10,302 bases of DNA from Rhodospirillaceae bacterium CCH5-H10 (GCA_001557035.1 LSKJ01000858.1:1-10302); one strand, 5' to 3'; shown: positions 1 through 6,385, numbered from the stretch's first letter. Program-made: numbers and translations. Notes: a model not told the origin generated them from the sequence alone.

Positions 1-1
1 C

Positions 2-520
2 ACCAGCACGGCGGCCGGCCGCCTGCCGTGGGGCGAGGATCACCACAAGGTCTATCGCTCGCTGCTGAACCGGCGGCTGGCGATGTCGACCATCACCGAG
101 GACCTGCCCGAGGAGCACAACCGGGTCACGCTCGATCCGGTTCTCAAGGATTCCAACGGCATTCCGGCTCCGAAGATCGACTACACGATCGGCGAGAACA
201 CGCGGAAGATGATGGAACACGGCATCGCCCGCTCGAAGGAAATCCTGACGGAAGCCGGCGCCACCGGCTTCGGCGTCGAGGCGCCGATCATGAACGGCGG
301 CTGGCATCTGATGGGTACCGCGCGCATGGGCACCGATCCCGAGCGGTCGGTGGTCAACGAATGGGGCCGCAGCCACGACGTGAAGAACCTGTTCATCGTC
401 GACGGCAGCATCTGGGTCACCTCCGGCGGCGTGAACCCGACCTCCACCATCCAGGCGCTGGCGCTCTACATCGCCGACAACATCAAGCAGCGTCTCGCCA
501 ACGCCACGCTCTTCGACTGA
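2..520 (+). CDS. GMC-family FAD-dependent oxidoreductase, C-terminal part (5' end outside window)
   Basis: The reading frame is already open at base 2 and ends with TGA at 518-520, so only the last 172 residues are visible. They form the C-terminal substrate/catalytic region of a glucose-methanol-choline oxidoreductase. The hallmark HLMGTARMG motif has its catalytic His codon at 305-307, and the later GGVNPTSTIQALA segment has the second active-site residue, Asn, at 434-436. Between them, LFIVDGSIW is the conserved FAD-contacting stretch. Enzymes of this family oxidise alcohols or sugars using FAD. Bacterial members next to a subunit-3-like gene usually pass electrons to a cytochrome or quinone, not to oxygen. 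The next gene begins 10 nt downstream on the same strand, so the two are probably co-transcribed. The substrate cannot be told from this fragment. The Met at base 83 is internal, because the coding frame and GMC-like sequence continue upstream. Confidence 0.93.
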   Translation, partial: TSTAAGRLPWGEDHHKVYRSLLNRRLAMSTITEDLPEEHNRVTLDPVLKDSNGIPAPKIDYTIGENTRKMMEHGIARSKEILTEAGATGFGVEAPIMNGGWHLMGTARMGTDPERSVVNEWGRSHDVKNLFIVDGSIWVTSGGVNPTSTIQALALYIADNIKQRLANATLFD

Positions 521-530
521 GGCCACGGAC

Positions 531-989
531 ATGCCCCCCGACACCCTGACGGACCACACACTGACCGACGCCGAACTCCGCGACCTGCGCGCGCTGGCCG
601 GCCTCATGATCCCCGCCAGCACCGCCTACAGCGTCCCGGGCGCGGACGACGATCTGATCTTCGCCGAGATCGTGAAAAACCTGGAGCGCGACACGGCCGA
701 CGCGAGGGCGGCGCTGAAGCAGCTTGCCGAACTTGGCGGTGGCGCTTTCGCCGAACTCGCGCCGGACCGCCGCGCCGAAGTCGCCGCGCGCTTCAAGCAG
801 GAAGGCGGCGCGGCCCTCTTCTCGCTCAATCGCGTGGTGCTGCTCTGCTACTACCGGGACGACCGCGTCATGCGCTCGCTCGGCCAGGAGCCTCGCGCGC
901 CCTTCCCCAAGGGCCATGTCGTGGAACAGGGCGACTGGTCCCTGCTCGACCCGGTGAGGCAACGCGCGCCGATGTGGCGCCGCGTCTAG
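531..989 (+). CDS. Gluconate 2-dehydrogenase subunit 3-like small protein
   Basis: This gene encodes 152 residues and starts at ATG 531, with a weak GAGG about 8 nt upstream, 10 nt after the GMC oxidoreductase stop. The N-terminal part (AELRDLRALAGLMIPAS, then a PGADDD segment) resembles the gluconate 2-dehydrogenase subunit 3 family, small partners that travel with membrane-linked GMC dehydrogenases. Position supports this: the small subunit is normally encoded beside the large flavoprotein. Classical members carry a twin-arginine signal that exports the complex. None is visible here: the N-terminus is short and acidic (MPPDTLTDHTLTDAE) with no RR motif or hydrophobic core. The complex may therefore be cytoplasmic, or the large subunit may carry the signal. 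The family assignment rests on resemblance and context and is moderate. No cytochrome c subunit gene follows downstream. Confidence 0.72.
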   Translation: MPPDTLTDHTLTDAELRDLRALAGLMIPASTAYSVPGADDDLIFAEIVKNLERDTADARAALKQLAELGGGAFAELAPDRRAEVAARFKQEGGAALFSLNRVVLLCYYRDDRVMRSLGQEPRAPFPKGHVVEQGDWSLLDPVRQRAPMWRRV

Positions 990-1027
990 AGGGGGTGATT
1001 GGATATTGGGATGCAAGAGGTCACTCT

Positions 1028-1115
1028 TGTCATCCTGAGCGAAGCGAAGGATCTCACGTCCGCTACGCAGTCGTCTGATCGCTCTGCTAGGTCCTTCGCT
1101 TCGCTCAGGACGACA
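1028..1115. repeat. Dispersed palindromic repeat, 27-nt arms around a 34-nt centre
   Basis: Two 27-nt arms (1028-1054 and 1089-1115) are reverse complements at 25 of 27 positions. The two differences are A/G and T/C transitions, which still allow G-U pairing in RNA. The core is CCTGAGCGAAGCGAAGGA. This core is a well-known high-copy intergenic repeat in many bacterial genomes; it is often mistranslated as SEAKDL and RSFASLR peptides. It lies between the convergent ends of the subunit-3-like gene (stop 989) and the lipoprotein gene (stop 1132), where a long hairpin could also end transcription from both sides. There is no run of T after either arm, so a terminator role is only an inference. 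Confidence 0.85.
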
Positions 1116-1131
1116 GGCGAGCGCTACCTTG

Positions 1132-1497
1132 TCAGCCCTGCCCGCGGGCCTTCAGCACGAAGCGCATCGCGCGGAAGCTCGAGTCCTTCTGGATCGCCGC
1201 CGCGACACGCGGGTCGCCCGAGGGGTTGCTGAGGGAAATCAGCACGTCGGTCTGCGTCTGGCAGGATGCCGCCGCCGTTGCCGCCAGGGATTGCGCGCTG
1301 GCGCTGTTGGCGTCGGCCAGGTGAACGTTCGCGGCGAGACAGTTGTCGCGCGCCTCGTAGGCGTCGTTGATGCTCTTCATCAGCTTCGGATCGGACAGGC
1401 CGGCGCCGCGCAGCGAACTCGCGGCCTCGCAGCCGCCCAGCAGCAGCGGCAGCGCGACCAGGGTTGCCTGCAACAGTTTTGTCCTCGTCGCCTTCAT
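1132..1497 (-). CDS. Small lipoprotein of unknown family
   Basis: This encodes 121 residues if started at the ATG at 1497. The start is chosen because MKATRTKLLQATLVALPLLLGG followed by Cys23 forms a standard lipoprotein signal: basic n-region, hydrophobic core and lipobox LGGC. Two in-frame upstream ATGs would add an acidic stretch (MALMELDER), which is unusual before a signal peptide. The mature part is about 98 residues, rich in Ala and Ser and probably helical, with cysteines in DNCLAAN and AASCQTQ that could form a disulfide in the periplasm. I do not recognise the family and give no function. The gene lies 84 nt downstream of the acyl-CoA dehydrogenase stop on the same strand, but a strong hairpin sits between them. 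Its 3' end faces the palindromic repeat at 1028-1115. Confidence 0.7.
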   Translation of the reverse strand: MKATRTKLLQATLVALPLLLGGCEAASSLRGAGLSDPKLMKSINDAYEARDNCLAANVHLADANSASAQSLAATAAASCQTQTDVLISLSNPSGDPRVAAAIQKDSSFRAMRFVLKARGQG

Positions 1498-1546
1498 CCG
1501 CTCATCCAGTTCCATCAACGCCACGCCCGCAAACCTACGCCGAGGC

Positions 1547-1572
1547 GGGCCCGGCCTGTCAAGGCCAGGCCC
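1547..1572 (-). terminator. GC-rich hairpin after the acyl-CoA dehydrogenase gene
   Basis: Read on the minus strand, the arm GGGCCTGGCC, a 6-nt loop TTGACA and the arm GGCCGGGCCC form a 10-bp stem with one T-G wobble. It begins 9 nt beyond the stop codon at 1582-1584. Position and stability fit a transcription terminator. There is no U-run afterwards, so it could instead be a pause or mRNA-stabilising structure, or it may need Rho. Confidence 0.5.
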
Positions 1573-1581
1573 GATCGGTGT

Positions 1582-2859
1582 CTAGTGGCGGCTGATCTCG
1601 GCGCGGCCCACCACCATGTGATGGACCTCGTCCGGACCGTCCGCGAAGCGCAGATGGCGCTGGTTCACATACATCTCCGACAGCGGCGACCACTGCGAGA
1701 TGCCGGTGGCGCCGTGGATCTGCATCGCCTGGTCGATGATCACGCAGGCCCTCTCCGGCACCATCGCCTTGACCATGCTGATCCACACGCGGGCCTCGCG
1801 ATGACCCAGCACGTCCATCGCCTTGGCGGCCTTCAGCACCATGAGGCGCATCGCCTCGATCTCGATGCGGGCGCGGCTGACCAGCTCGAGGTTCTTGCCG
1901 AGCTGGATGAGCTGCTTGCCGAAGGCGGTGCGGGTCGAGCCACGCTTGACCATCAGGTCGAGTGCCTTCTCGGCGGCACCGATCGAGCGCATGCAGTGAT
2001 GGATGCGGCCCGGTCCGAGGCGGACCTGGCTGATCTCGAAGCCGCGCCCCTCGCCCAGCAGGATGTTCTCCGCCGGCACCCGGCAGTTGTTGAACTTGAG
2101 GTGCATGTGGCCGCGCGGCGCGTGGTCGTGGCCGAACACGGTCATCGGACCGATGATCTCGAGGCCCGGCGTGCCCATCGGCACCAGGATCTGCGACTGC
2201 TGGAATTGCGGCGAGGCATCCGGGCTGGTCTTGACCATGACGATCATGATCTTGCAGCGCGGGTCGCCAGCCCCGGAGATGTAATACTTCTCGCCGTTGA
2301 TCACCCACTCGTTGCCGACCAGCTCGGCGCGCGTGGTGATGTTCTTGGCATCCGACGAGGCCACGCCCGGCTCGGTCATGGCGTAGGCCGAACGGATCTC
2401 GCCGTTCAGCAGCGGCTTCAGCCACTTTTCCTTCTGCTCCGGGGTGCCGACCTTCTCCAGCACTTCCATGTTGCCGGTGTCCGGTGCCGAGCAGTTCAGC
2501 GACTCCGAGGCCAGCGCGTACTTGCCCAGTTCGGCGGCGATGTAGGCGTAGTCGAGATTGGTGAGGCCGCGGCCGATCTCCGAATGCGGCAGGAAGAAAT
2601 TCCACAGGCCCGAGGCCTTGGCCTTGTTCTTGGCGCCCTCAAGCAGCTCGAGCTGGCCCGGCGCCCAGCTCCAGCGGTCCTTGCGGCCCTCGCCCAGCTT
2701 GAAGAACTGCTCGGTGATCGGCGCGACGTTCTCGGCGATATGGGCCTTCACCGCGTCGAACAGGGGCTGCGCCTCCTTCGACATGGCAAGGTTGTTCAGC
2801 TCGGCATCGAGATCGGGGCGGACCGGCTTCTTGGTCGCTGCCGCTGCCTTCTGGGTCAT
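1582..2859 (-). CDS. Acyl-CoA dehydrogenase, ACAD10/ACAD11-like
   Basis: The gene encodes a 425-residue flavoprotein expected to introduce the alpha-beta double bond in acyl-CoA thioesters and pass electrons to ETF. The start is placed at ATG 2859 (MTQKAAAATK) because AGGA lies about 7 nt upstream; an in-frame ATG at 2904 lacks such support. Family motifs are clear: a helical N-terminal domain; AMTEPGVASSDAKN (residues 160-173), the FAD-contacting signature; WVINGEKYYISGA in the beta domain; RTAFGKQL at 310-317; and QIHGATG at 380-386. Near the C-terminus, RFADGPDEVH (404-413) matches the ACAD10/11 group, where Asp407 occupies the region that carries the catalytic Glu in classical medium-chain enzymes. 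Chain-length preference cannot be read from sequence. The gene diverges from the SDR gene at 3017, so a joint role in fatty or branched acid breakdown is possible but unproven. Confidence 0.93.
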   Translation of the reverse strand: MTQKAAAATKKPVRPDLDAELNNLAMSKEAQPLFDAVKAHIAENVAPITEQFFKLGEGRKDRWSWAPGQLELLEGAKNKAKASGLWNFFLPHSEIGRGLTNLDYAYIAAELGKYALASESLNCSAPDTGNMEVLEKVGTPEQKEKWLKPLLNGEIRSAYAMTEPGVASSDAKNITTRAELVGNEWVINGEKYYISGAGDPRCKIMIVMVKTSPDASPQFQQSQILVPMGTPGLEIIGPMTVFGHDHAPRGHMHLKFNNCRVPAENILLGEGRGFEISQVRLGPGRIHHCMRSIGAAEKALDLMVKRGSTRTAFGKQLIQLGKNLELVSRARIEIEAMRLMVLKAAKAMDVLGHREARVWISMVKAMVPERACVIIDQAMQIHGATGISQWSPLSEMYVNQRHLRFADGPDEVHHMVVGRAEISRH

Positions 2860-2881
2860 TGAGGTTTCCTCGGTTTCGGTC

Positions 2882-2902
2882 GATCGGACTTTGTGTTCGA
2901 TC
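2882..2902. promoter_or_regulatory. Candidate operator: inverted repeat upstream of the acyl-CoA dehydrogenase gene
   Basis: GATCGGAC (2882-2889) and GTTCGATC (2895-2902) are reverse complements at 7 of 8 positions around a 5-nt centre. The resulting 21-bp dyad is of the size bound by TetR-like dimers. It lies 23-43 nt upstream of the acyl-CoA dehydrogenase start, in the region shared with the divergent SDR gene. A possible minus-strand promoter (TTGACC at 2932-2927, TAGGGA at 2910-2905, 16-nt spacer) would place the transcription start inside the dyad. The -10 is weak and no regulator gene is in the window, so this is a hypothesis. Confidence 0.3.
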
Positions 2903-3016
2903 AATCCCTACAGACCTCAGTTCTCCGGTCAATAGGCCGCCGCGGCCAGTCCCGGTGAACCTGTTGGAGGCAGCCGCTCCCAAGGCGTAGTCTCGATGCA
3001 ACGGGAGGTGGCCCAC

Positions 3017-3784
3017 ATGGCAAGACTAGACGGCAAGGTCGCAGCGGTGACGGGCGGGGCATCGGGGATTGGCGAGGCGACGGTCCGGCGTTTCGTCGCC
3101 GAGGGCGCCAGCGTGGCCTTCTGCGATCGGGACGGCGAGCGCGGCCGGCGCGTGGCGGCCGAACTCGAAGCCTCGGGCGCCAGGGTCGCCTTCACGCAGG
3201 CGGATGTCGGGACCGAGGCCGCGTGCCTCGCATTCGTCGAGGGCGCCGCGCAAAAGTTCGGGCGCATCGACATCCTCGTCAACAACGCCGGCATCCGCAA
3301 ATACGAGAAGATCGACGAGGCGAGCGCGGCCAGCTGGAACGAGATCCTGAACGTCAACCTGCTGAGCTACGCCTTCTGCGCCAAGGCGGCGGTTCCGATC
3401 ATGCGCCGCAACAAGGGCGGCGCCATCGTCAATGTGGCCTCCGTCCGCTCCGTCATGGCGGGCGGTGGCAACCTGCAGTACGACACCACCAAGGCCGCGA
3501 TCGCTGGCCTCACGCGGGCGCTCGCCGCCGACCATTCCGCCGAGGGCATCCGGGTGAATGCCGTCGGCCCAGGCCCGATCTTCACGCCGTTCCATCAGCG
3601 CCGCATCGAAGCGGCAGGCCAGACCGTCGAGCAGTACAACGCCGACGCTGCCCGAAGCACCATGCTGAAGCGCCCGGGTCGGCCCGAGGAAGTCGCCGCC
3701 GCGATCCTGTTCCTGGCCTCCGACGACGCTTCCTACGTCACCGGCGCCCTGCTGTTCGTGGACGGCGGCATGACGGTGATGTGA
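3017..3784 (+). CDS. Short-chain dehydrogenase/reductase (classical SDR)
   Basis: The product is a 255-residue, cytoplasmic NAD(P)-dependent oxidoreductase with a single Rossmann fold. The start is ATG 3017, preceded by GGGAGG at a good distance; an in-frame ATG at 2996 would precede that ribosome site and add seven residues with no family match. Motifs in order: TGGASGIG (12-19), cofactor binding; Asp37 at the end of strand 2 (AFCDRDG), which favours NAD(H); NNAG (89-92); NVN (112-114); and the catalytic Ser142, Tyr155 and Lys159 (YDTTK). GPGPIFTPF (184-192) and the C-terminal YVTGALLFVDGGM are typical of the FabG-like/glucose dehydrogenase-like branch. The substrate is unknown. The gene diverges from the acyl-CoA dehydrogenase gene and converges on the FKBP gene, with only 33 nt between stop codons. 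Confidence 0.93.
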   Translation: MARLDGKVAAVTGGASGIGEATVRRFVAEGASVAFCDRDGERGRRVAAELEASGARVAFTQADVGTEAACLAFVEGAAQKFGRIDILVNNAGIRKYEKIDEASAASWNEILNVNLLSYAFCAKAAVPIMRRNKGGAIVNVASVRSVMAGGGNLQYDTTKAAIAGLTRALAADHSAEGIRVNAVGPGPIFTPFHQRRIEAAGQTVEQYNADAARSTMLKRPGRPEEVAAAILFLASDDASYVTGALLFVDGGMTVM

Positions 3785-3817
3785 GCCGGGCACACCGGCC
3801 CGACACGAAGACGATGC

Positions 3818-4165
3818 CTACTTGATCGCCAGCAGCTCGACGTCGAACATCAGCGTGGCGTTGGGCGGAATGACGCCGCCGGCGCCGCGCGCGCCATAAC
3901 CCAGTTCCGGCGGAATGATCAGCGTCCGCTTGCCGCCGACCTTCATGGTCGCGACGCCCTGGTCCCAGCCGCCGATGACGTGCTGCATGCCGATGGGAAA
4001 CTCGAAGGGCGAGCCGTGGTCGTGGGACGAATCGAACTTCTTGCCCTTGGTCCCGCCTTCGTAGAGCCATCCGGTGTAGTGCATCACACAGGTCTGGCCG
4101 GTTTTGGGGCTCGCGCCGGTGCCGACGGTCGTGTCGAGGATCTTCAGGCCGGTCTCGGTCGTCAT
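3818..4165 (-). CDS. FKBP-type peptidyl-prolyl cis-trans isomerase, cytoplasmic
   Basis: This encodes 115 residues, a complete single FKBP domain with no signal peptide or extra domain. It should catalyse cis-trans isomerisation of peptide bonds before proline in the cytoplasm and assist folding. By comparison with human FKBP12, the pocket residues are all present: Tyr30, Phe44-Asp45, Phe54, Val63-Ile64, Trp67, Tyr90 and Phe107. The GWDQGVATMKVGGKR and IPPELGYGARG segments are textbook. The ATG at 4165 has GGAG six bases upstream. It follows the cupin-like gene by 45 nt on the same strand and is probably co-transcribed with it. A small soluble FKBP with an intact pocket is common in alphaproteobacteria. 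Confidence 0.95.
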   Translation of the reverse strand: MTTETGLKILDTTVGTGASPKTGQTCVMHYTGWLYEGGTKGKKFDSSHDHGSPFEFPIGMQHVIGGWDQGVATMKVGGKRTLIIPPELGYGARGAGGVIPPNATLMFDVELLAIK

Positions 4166-4210
4166 GTTTGTCTCCGGTAAGAAATCTGAAATTCGGTACG
4201 TCGCGAAGCG

Positions 4211-4789
4211 TCACACGCCCAGAGGGGCGTCCTGGCCAACGACCTGTTTGTAGAGCGCCCGCACTTCGTCCGAGACGCGGCGCGTGTCTTCCTTCAGGTT
4301 GCGCGGCGTGATCGCGATGAACGCGATTTCCCAGTTGTCGGGCTTCGGCACGCCCACTTTCGGCACGAAGGCGTGCGGTGCGCCGGGCGCGTTGTGGAAA
4401 TGGTCGCCACCCACCACCGGCGTCAGCACCGGCCTGCCATTCTCGTCGAGGGAAAAACCTTCCGCCTCGCCCACCACATACATTGGGAACTGATCGGTAC
4501 GACTGGCGACGTGCGTGTGAAGCTCGACCTTCGGCAGGAACACCGCCGCGACACCGCGGCCGTGCCGGTTCTGACCCAGACGCCACGGGCCGGGTCCGGT
4601 CAAATCCGGCGCGGCGGACAAGTGATATTCCTCGCGGGCCAGAACGGCACGCAACGCTTCCTTTGGATTGACGTCGGGGCCGGCAGCGGCGCGGGCCTTG
4701 CTGAAATCCGCATAAACGGACTTCATCCACTCTAGCTCGTCATCGGCCAGTTCGTGGTCGAGGACCGGCAGCGTCGCACCATCGGACAT
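4211..4789 (-). CDS. Cupin-like protein of unknown function
   Basis: The product has 192 residues and no signal peptide. The ATG at 4789 has GGAGG five bases upstream. The middle of the protein looks like a small beta-barrel of the cupin type: the HTH pair His91 and His93 lies in VELHTHVASRTDQFP, and further histidines at 130, 132 and 139 (GGDHFHNAPGAPHAF) fall where the second cupin motif brings a metal-binding His. A glycine-rich loop, VVGEAEGFSLDENGRP, lies between them. A metal-binding enzyme or sensor is plausible, but I do not recognise a named family. The N-terminal 60 residues are helical and acidic. The gene is upstream of the FKBP gene in the same orientation. The intergenic stretch up to the tRNA (4790-4873) has no clear promoter, so read-through from the tRNA-Ser promoter is possible. 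Confidence 0.75.
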   Translation of the reverse strand: MSDGATLPVLDHELADDELEWMKSVYADFSKARAAAGPDVNPKEALRAVLAREEYHLSAAPDLTGPGPWRLGQNRHGRGVAAVFLPKVELHTHVASRTDQFPMYVVGEAEGFSLDENGRPVLTPVVGGDHFHNAPGAPHAFVPKVGVPKPDNWEIAFIAITPRNLKEDTRRVSDEVRALYKQVVGQDAPLGV

Positions 4790-4873
4790 AGGAGCCTCCG
4801 CTTCTTGCTTCTCCCCCGTCGCGACGAGGTCTGTCCTAAACTTGGGCCGGAGGCTGTTCGCCCAGGCAGATAA

Positions 4874-4966
4874 TGGCGGAGGGGATGGGATTCGAACCCA
4901 CGATAGGGATTATCTCCCTATAACGGTTTAGCAAACCGCCGCCTTCGGCCACTCGGCCACCCCTCC
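4874..4966 (-). tRNA. tRNA-Ser (anticodon GCU)
   Basis: Read on the minus strand from 4966, the acceptor arm GGAGGGG pairs perfectly with CCCCTCC, followed by discriminator G (4877) and an encoded CCA (4876-4874). The D arm begins TGGCCGAGTGG. The anticodon loop is TTGCTAA, giving GCU (template AGC at 4930-4932), which reads AGC and AGU codons. A long variable arm with the stem TAGGGA/TCCCTA is the mark of a serine tRNA. The T arm contains GGTTCGAATCC. The gene is complete. No integrase or flanking direct repeat is seen, so it shows no sign of use as an attachment site here. Confidence 0.97.
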
Positions 4967-5016
4967 GCAGACCCGTTAAGACCCCGGCGACCATAACCCA
5001 CGACGGATGCCGGGCG

Positions 5017-5045
5017 GTTCTAGCGGCGGCACCCGGGGGTGTCAA
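5017..5045 (-). promoter_or_regulatory. Sigma-70-type promoter of the tRNA-Ser gene
   Basis: On the minus strand a perfect TTGACA (5045-5040) is followed, after exactly 17 nt, by TAGAAC (5022-5017), which matches the -10 consensus at four of six positions. This places the transcription start near 5010 and a leader of about 44 nt before the tRNA 5' end at 4966, to be removed by RNase P. This is the best promoter in the window. Confidence 0.7.
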
Positions 5046-5115
5046 ACGACAGTGAGATTTCGCAAGTATTTACAGGCTCTTGGCGCATTGGCCTGAAGCA
5101 TGCGACGCTCCGTCC

Positions 5116-6276
5116 ATGACCTCCGCCTCCATCGACATGCTCCAGCGCCTGGTCGCGTTCGACACGACCTCGCGCAACTCCAACCTCGACCTGATCAAGT
5201 ACATCCAGGGCTACCTGGATGAGCACGGGATCCGCAGCACCCTGGTCCCCAACGAGGATGGTACCAAGGCCAACCTGTTCGCCTCGGTCGGTCCCGACGC
5301 CGAGGGCGGCATCGTCCTGTCCGGCCATACCGACGTCGTGCCGGTCGACGGCCAGCCCTGGGACACCGATCCGTGGACCCTGACGGAGAAGGCCGACGGG
5401 AATCTCTACGGCCGCGGCACCTGCGACATGAAGGGCTTCATCGCCGCCTGCCTCGCCCACGTGCCCGCTCTCAAGAAGGCGAAGCTCAAGGTGCCGATGC
5501 ACTTCGCCTTCAGCTACGACGAGGAGATCGGCTGCCTGGGCGCCCACTCGCTGGCCGAGAAGCTGGTCGGCAACGTCCCTCGCCCGCAGGCCGTCATCGT
5601 CGGCGAGCCCACCATGATGGGCGTCGTCAACGCGCAGAACGCCGGCGGCGGCATCATCACCACCTTCACGGGCGTCGAGGCCCACTCCTCCATGACGCAT
5701 CTCGGCGTCAGCGCCATCCACTTCGCCGGCGACTTCATCCACTGGCTGAACGAGCTGCAGGTCGAGCTGGCCGGCCGCAAGCGCACCGACATCGACACGA
5801 TCCCCGGCCATACGACGATCAATGTCGGCATCGTGACCGGCGGTACGGCGGGCAACATCCTCGCCCGCGAATGCACGCTCAACTGGGGCTACCGCACCCT
5901 GCCCGGCGACGATCCCTGGGAGGTGCAACGCCGCGCCGAGGCCTATGTCGCCGAGCTGCTGCTGCCGAAGATGAAGGCCAAGCATCCGGACGCCGACATC
6001 AAGCTGAAGCGGCGCTCCTTCGTGCCCGGCCTGATGCCGCAGGAGAACGAGGAAGCCGCCAAGCTCGCGCTGCAATGGACCGGCGGCAACCGCACCTACG
6101 CGGTGCCCTACGGAACCGAGGCGGGCATCTTCCGCAGCCACGGCATCCCGACGGTGATCTGTGGCCCCGGCGACATCTCGCAGGCCCACCAGCCCAACGA
6201 GTTCGTGGCGAAGTCGCAGATGGATGCCTGCGACGCCTTCATCGGCAAGATGATCGGCTGGGCCGAGCGGCAGTAG
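5116..6276 (+). CDS. argE: Acetylornithine deacetylase (ArgE-type, M20 metallohydrolase)
   Basis: The protein has 386 residues from ATG 5116. A TTG at 5080 is in frame but adds 12 residues unlike the family. The enzyme is expected to remove the acetyl group from N-acetylornithine to give ornithine in arginine synthesis, as a cytoplasmic dimeric di-zinc hydrolase. Motifs: SGHTDVVPVD with His71 and Asp73; GRGTCDMKG with bridging Asp104; SYDEEIG with general base Glu136 and ligand Glu137; VGEPT with Glu164; the dimerisation-domain AHSS (189-192); PYGTEAGIF; and last ligand His358 in AHQPNEF. All metal ligands are present, so it should be active. Related M20 enzymes such as DapE or other N-acyl amino acid deacylases are alternatives. 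No Shine-Dalgarno sequence is visible before the ATG, so initiation may be leaderless or weak. No other arginine gene is nearby. Confidence 0.88.
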   Translation: MTSASIDMLQRLVAFDTTSRNSNLDLIKYIQGYLDEHGIRSTLVPNEDGTKANLFASVGPDAEGGIVLSGHTDVVPVDGQPWDTDPWTLTEKADGNLYGRGTCDMKGFIAACLAHVPALKKAKLKVPMHFAFSYDEEIGCLGAHSLAEKLVGNVPRPQAVIVGEPTMMGVVNAQNAGGGIITTFTGVEAHSSMTHLGVSAIHFAGDFIHWLNELQVELAGRKRTDIDTIPGHTTINVGIVTGGTAGNILARECTLNWGYRTLPGDDPWEVQRRAEAYVAELLLPKMKAKHPDADIKLKRRSFVPGLMPQENEEAAKLALQWTGGNRTYAVPYGTEAGIFRSHGIPTVICGPGDISQAHQPNEFVAKSQMDACDAFIGKMIGWAERQ

Positions 6277-6289
6277 CGTCGCGTCACAT

Positions 6290-6365
6290 TGGAGCGCGCT
6301 ACTCCAGTGGCGCTCTTGTCTTGCTGAACGACGAAATCTGAGCGCCACTGGAGTGGCGCGCTCCA
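6290..6365. repeat. Double palindrome (BIME/REP-like) with 26-nt arms
   Basis: Arms 6290-6315 and 6340-6365 are reverse complements at 25 of 26 positions (one C/T difference) around a 24-nt centre. Each arm is itself a near palindrome. The right arm holds GCGCCACT-GG-AGTGGCGC, a perfect 8-bp stem; the left arm has the same form with one mismatch. The element could therefore fold as one long hairpin or as two small ones, the layout of REP-type mosaic elements. It lies between the converging deacetylase (stop 6276) and dps (stop 6386) genes and could act as a two-way terminator or mRNA stabiliser, although no T-run follows. It is unrelated to the repeat at 1028-1115. Confidence 0.85.
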
Positions 6366-6385
6366 TTGCCCCGCCGTGCCGAGCT

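Noticed and set aside
999..1232. Small plus-strand open frame containing ILSEAKDL and RSFASLRTT peptides
   Set aside because: These peptides are the known mistranslation of the dispersed palindromic repeat, so it is not a gene.
1129..2862. Very long open frame on the plus strand, 577 codons
   Set aside because: It runs antisense to the acyl-CoA dehydrogenase and lipoprotein genes, is rich in Arg, His, Leu and Ala with no motif, and is a by-product of high GC.
2935..2947. GGCCG-CCG-CGGCC palindrome in the divergent region
   Set aside because: Short GC palindromes of this kind are expected by chance at this GC content.
3785..3817. GCCGG-GCACA-CCGGC hairpin between the convergent SDR and FKBP genes
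   Set aside because: The stem is only 5 bp with no T-run; it is too weak to call as a terminator.
4836..4868. TGGGC/GCCCA hairpin downstream of the tRNA as its terminator
   Set aside because: It has 5 bp and a 12-nt loop; the support is too thin.
4874..4966. tRNA-Ser as an integration site of a mobile island
   Set aside because: No integrase, no repeated tRNA 3' end and no change of composition is visible on either side.
4836..5045. Small minus-strand open frame, 69 codons
   Set aside because: It is read through the tRNA-Ser gene and its promoter.
5020..6366. Long minus-strand open frame, 448 codons
   Set aside because: It lies antisense to the ArgE-type gene, has no family features, and extends through the downstream palindrome.
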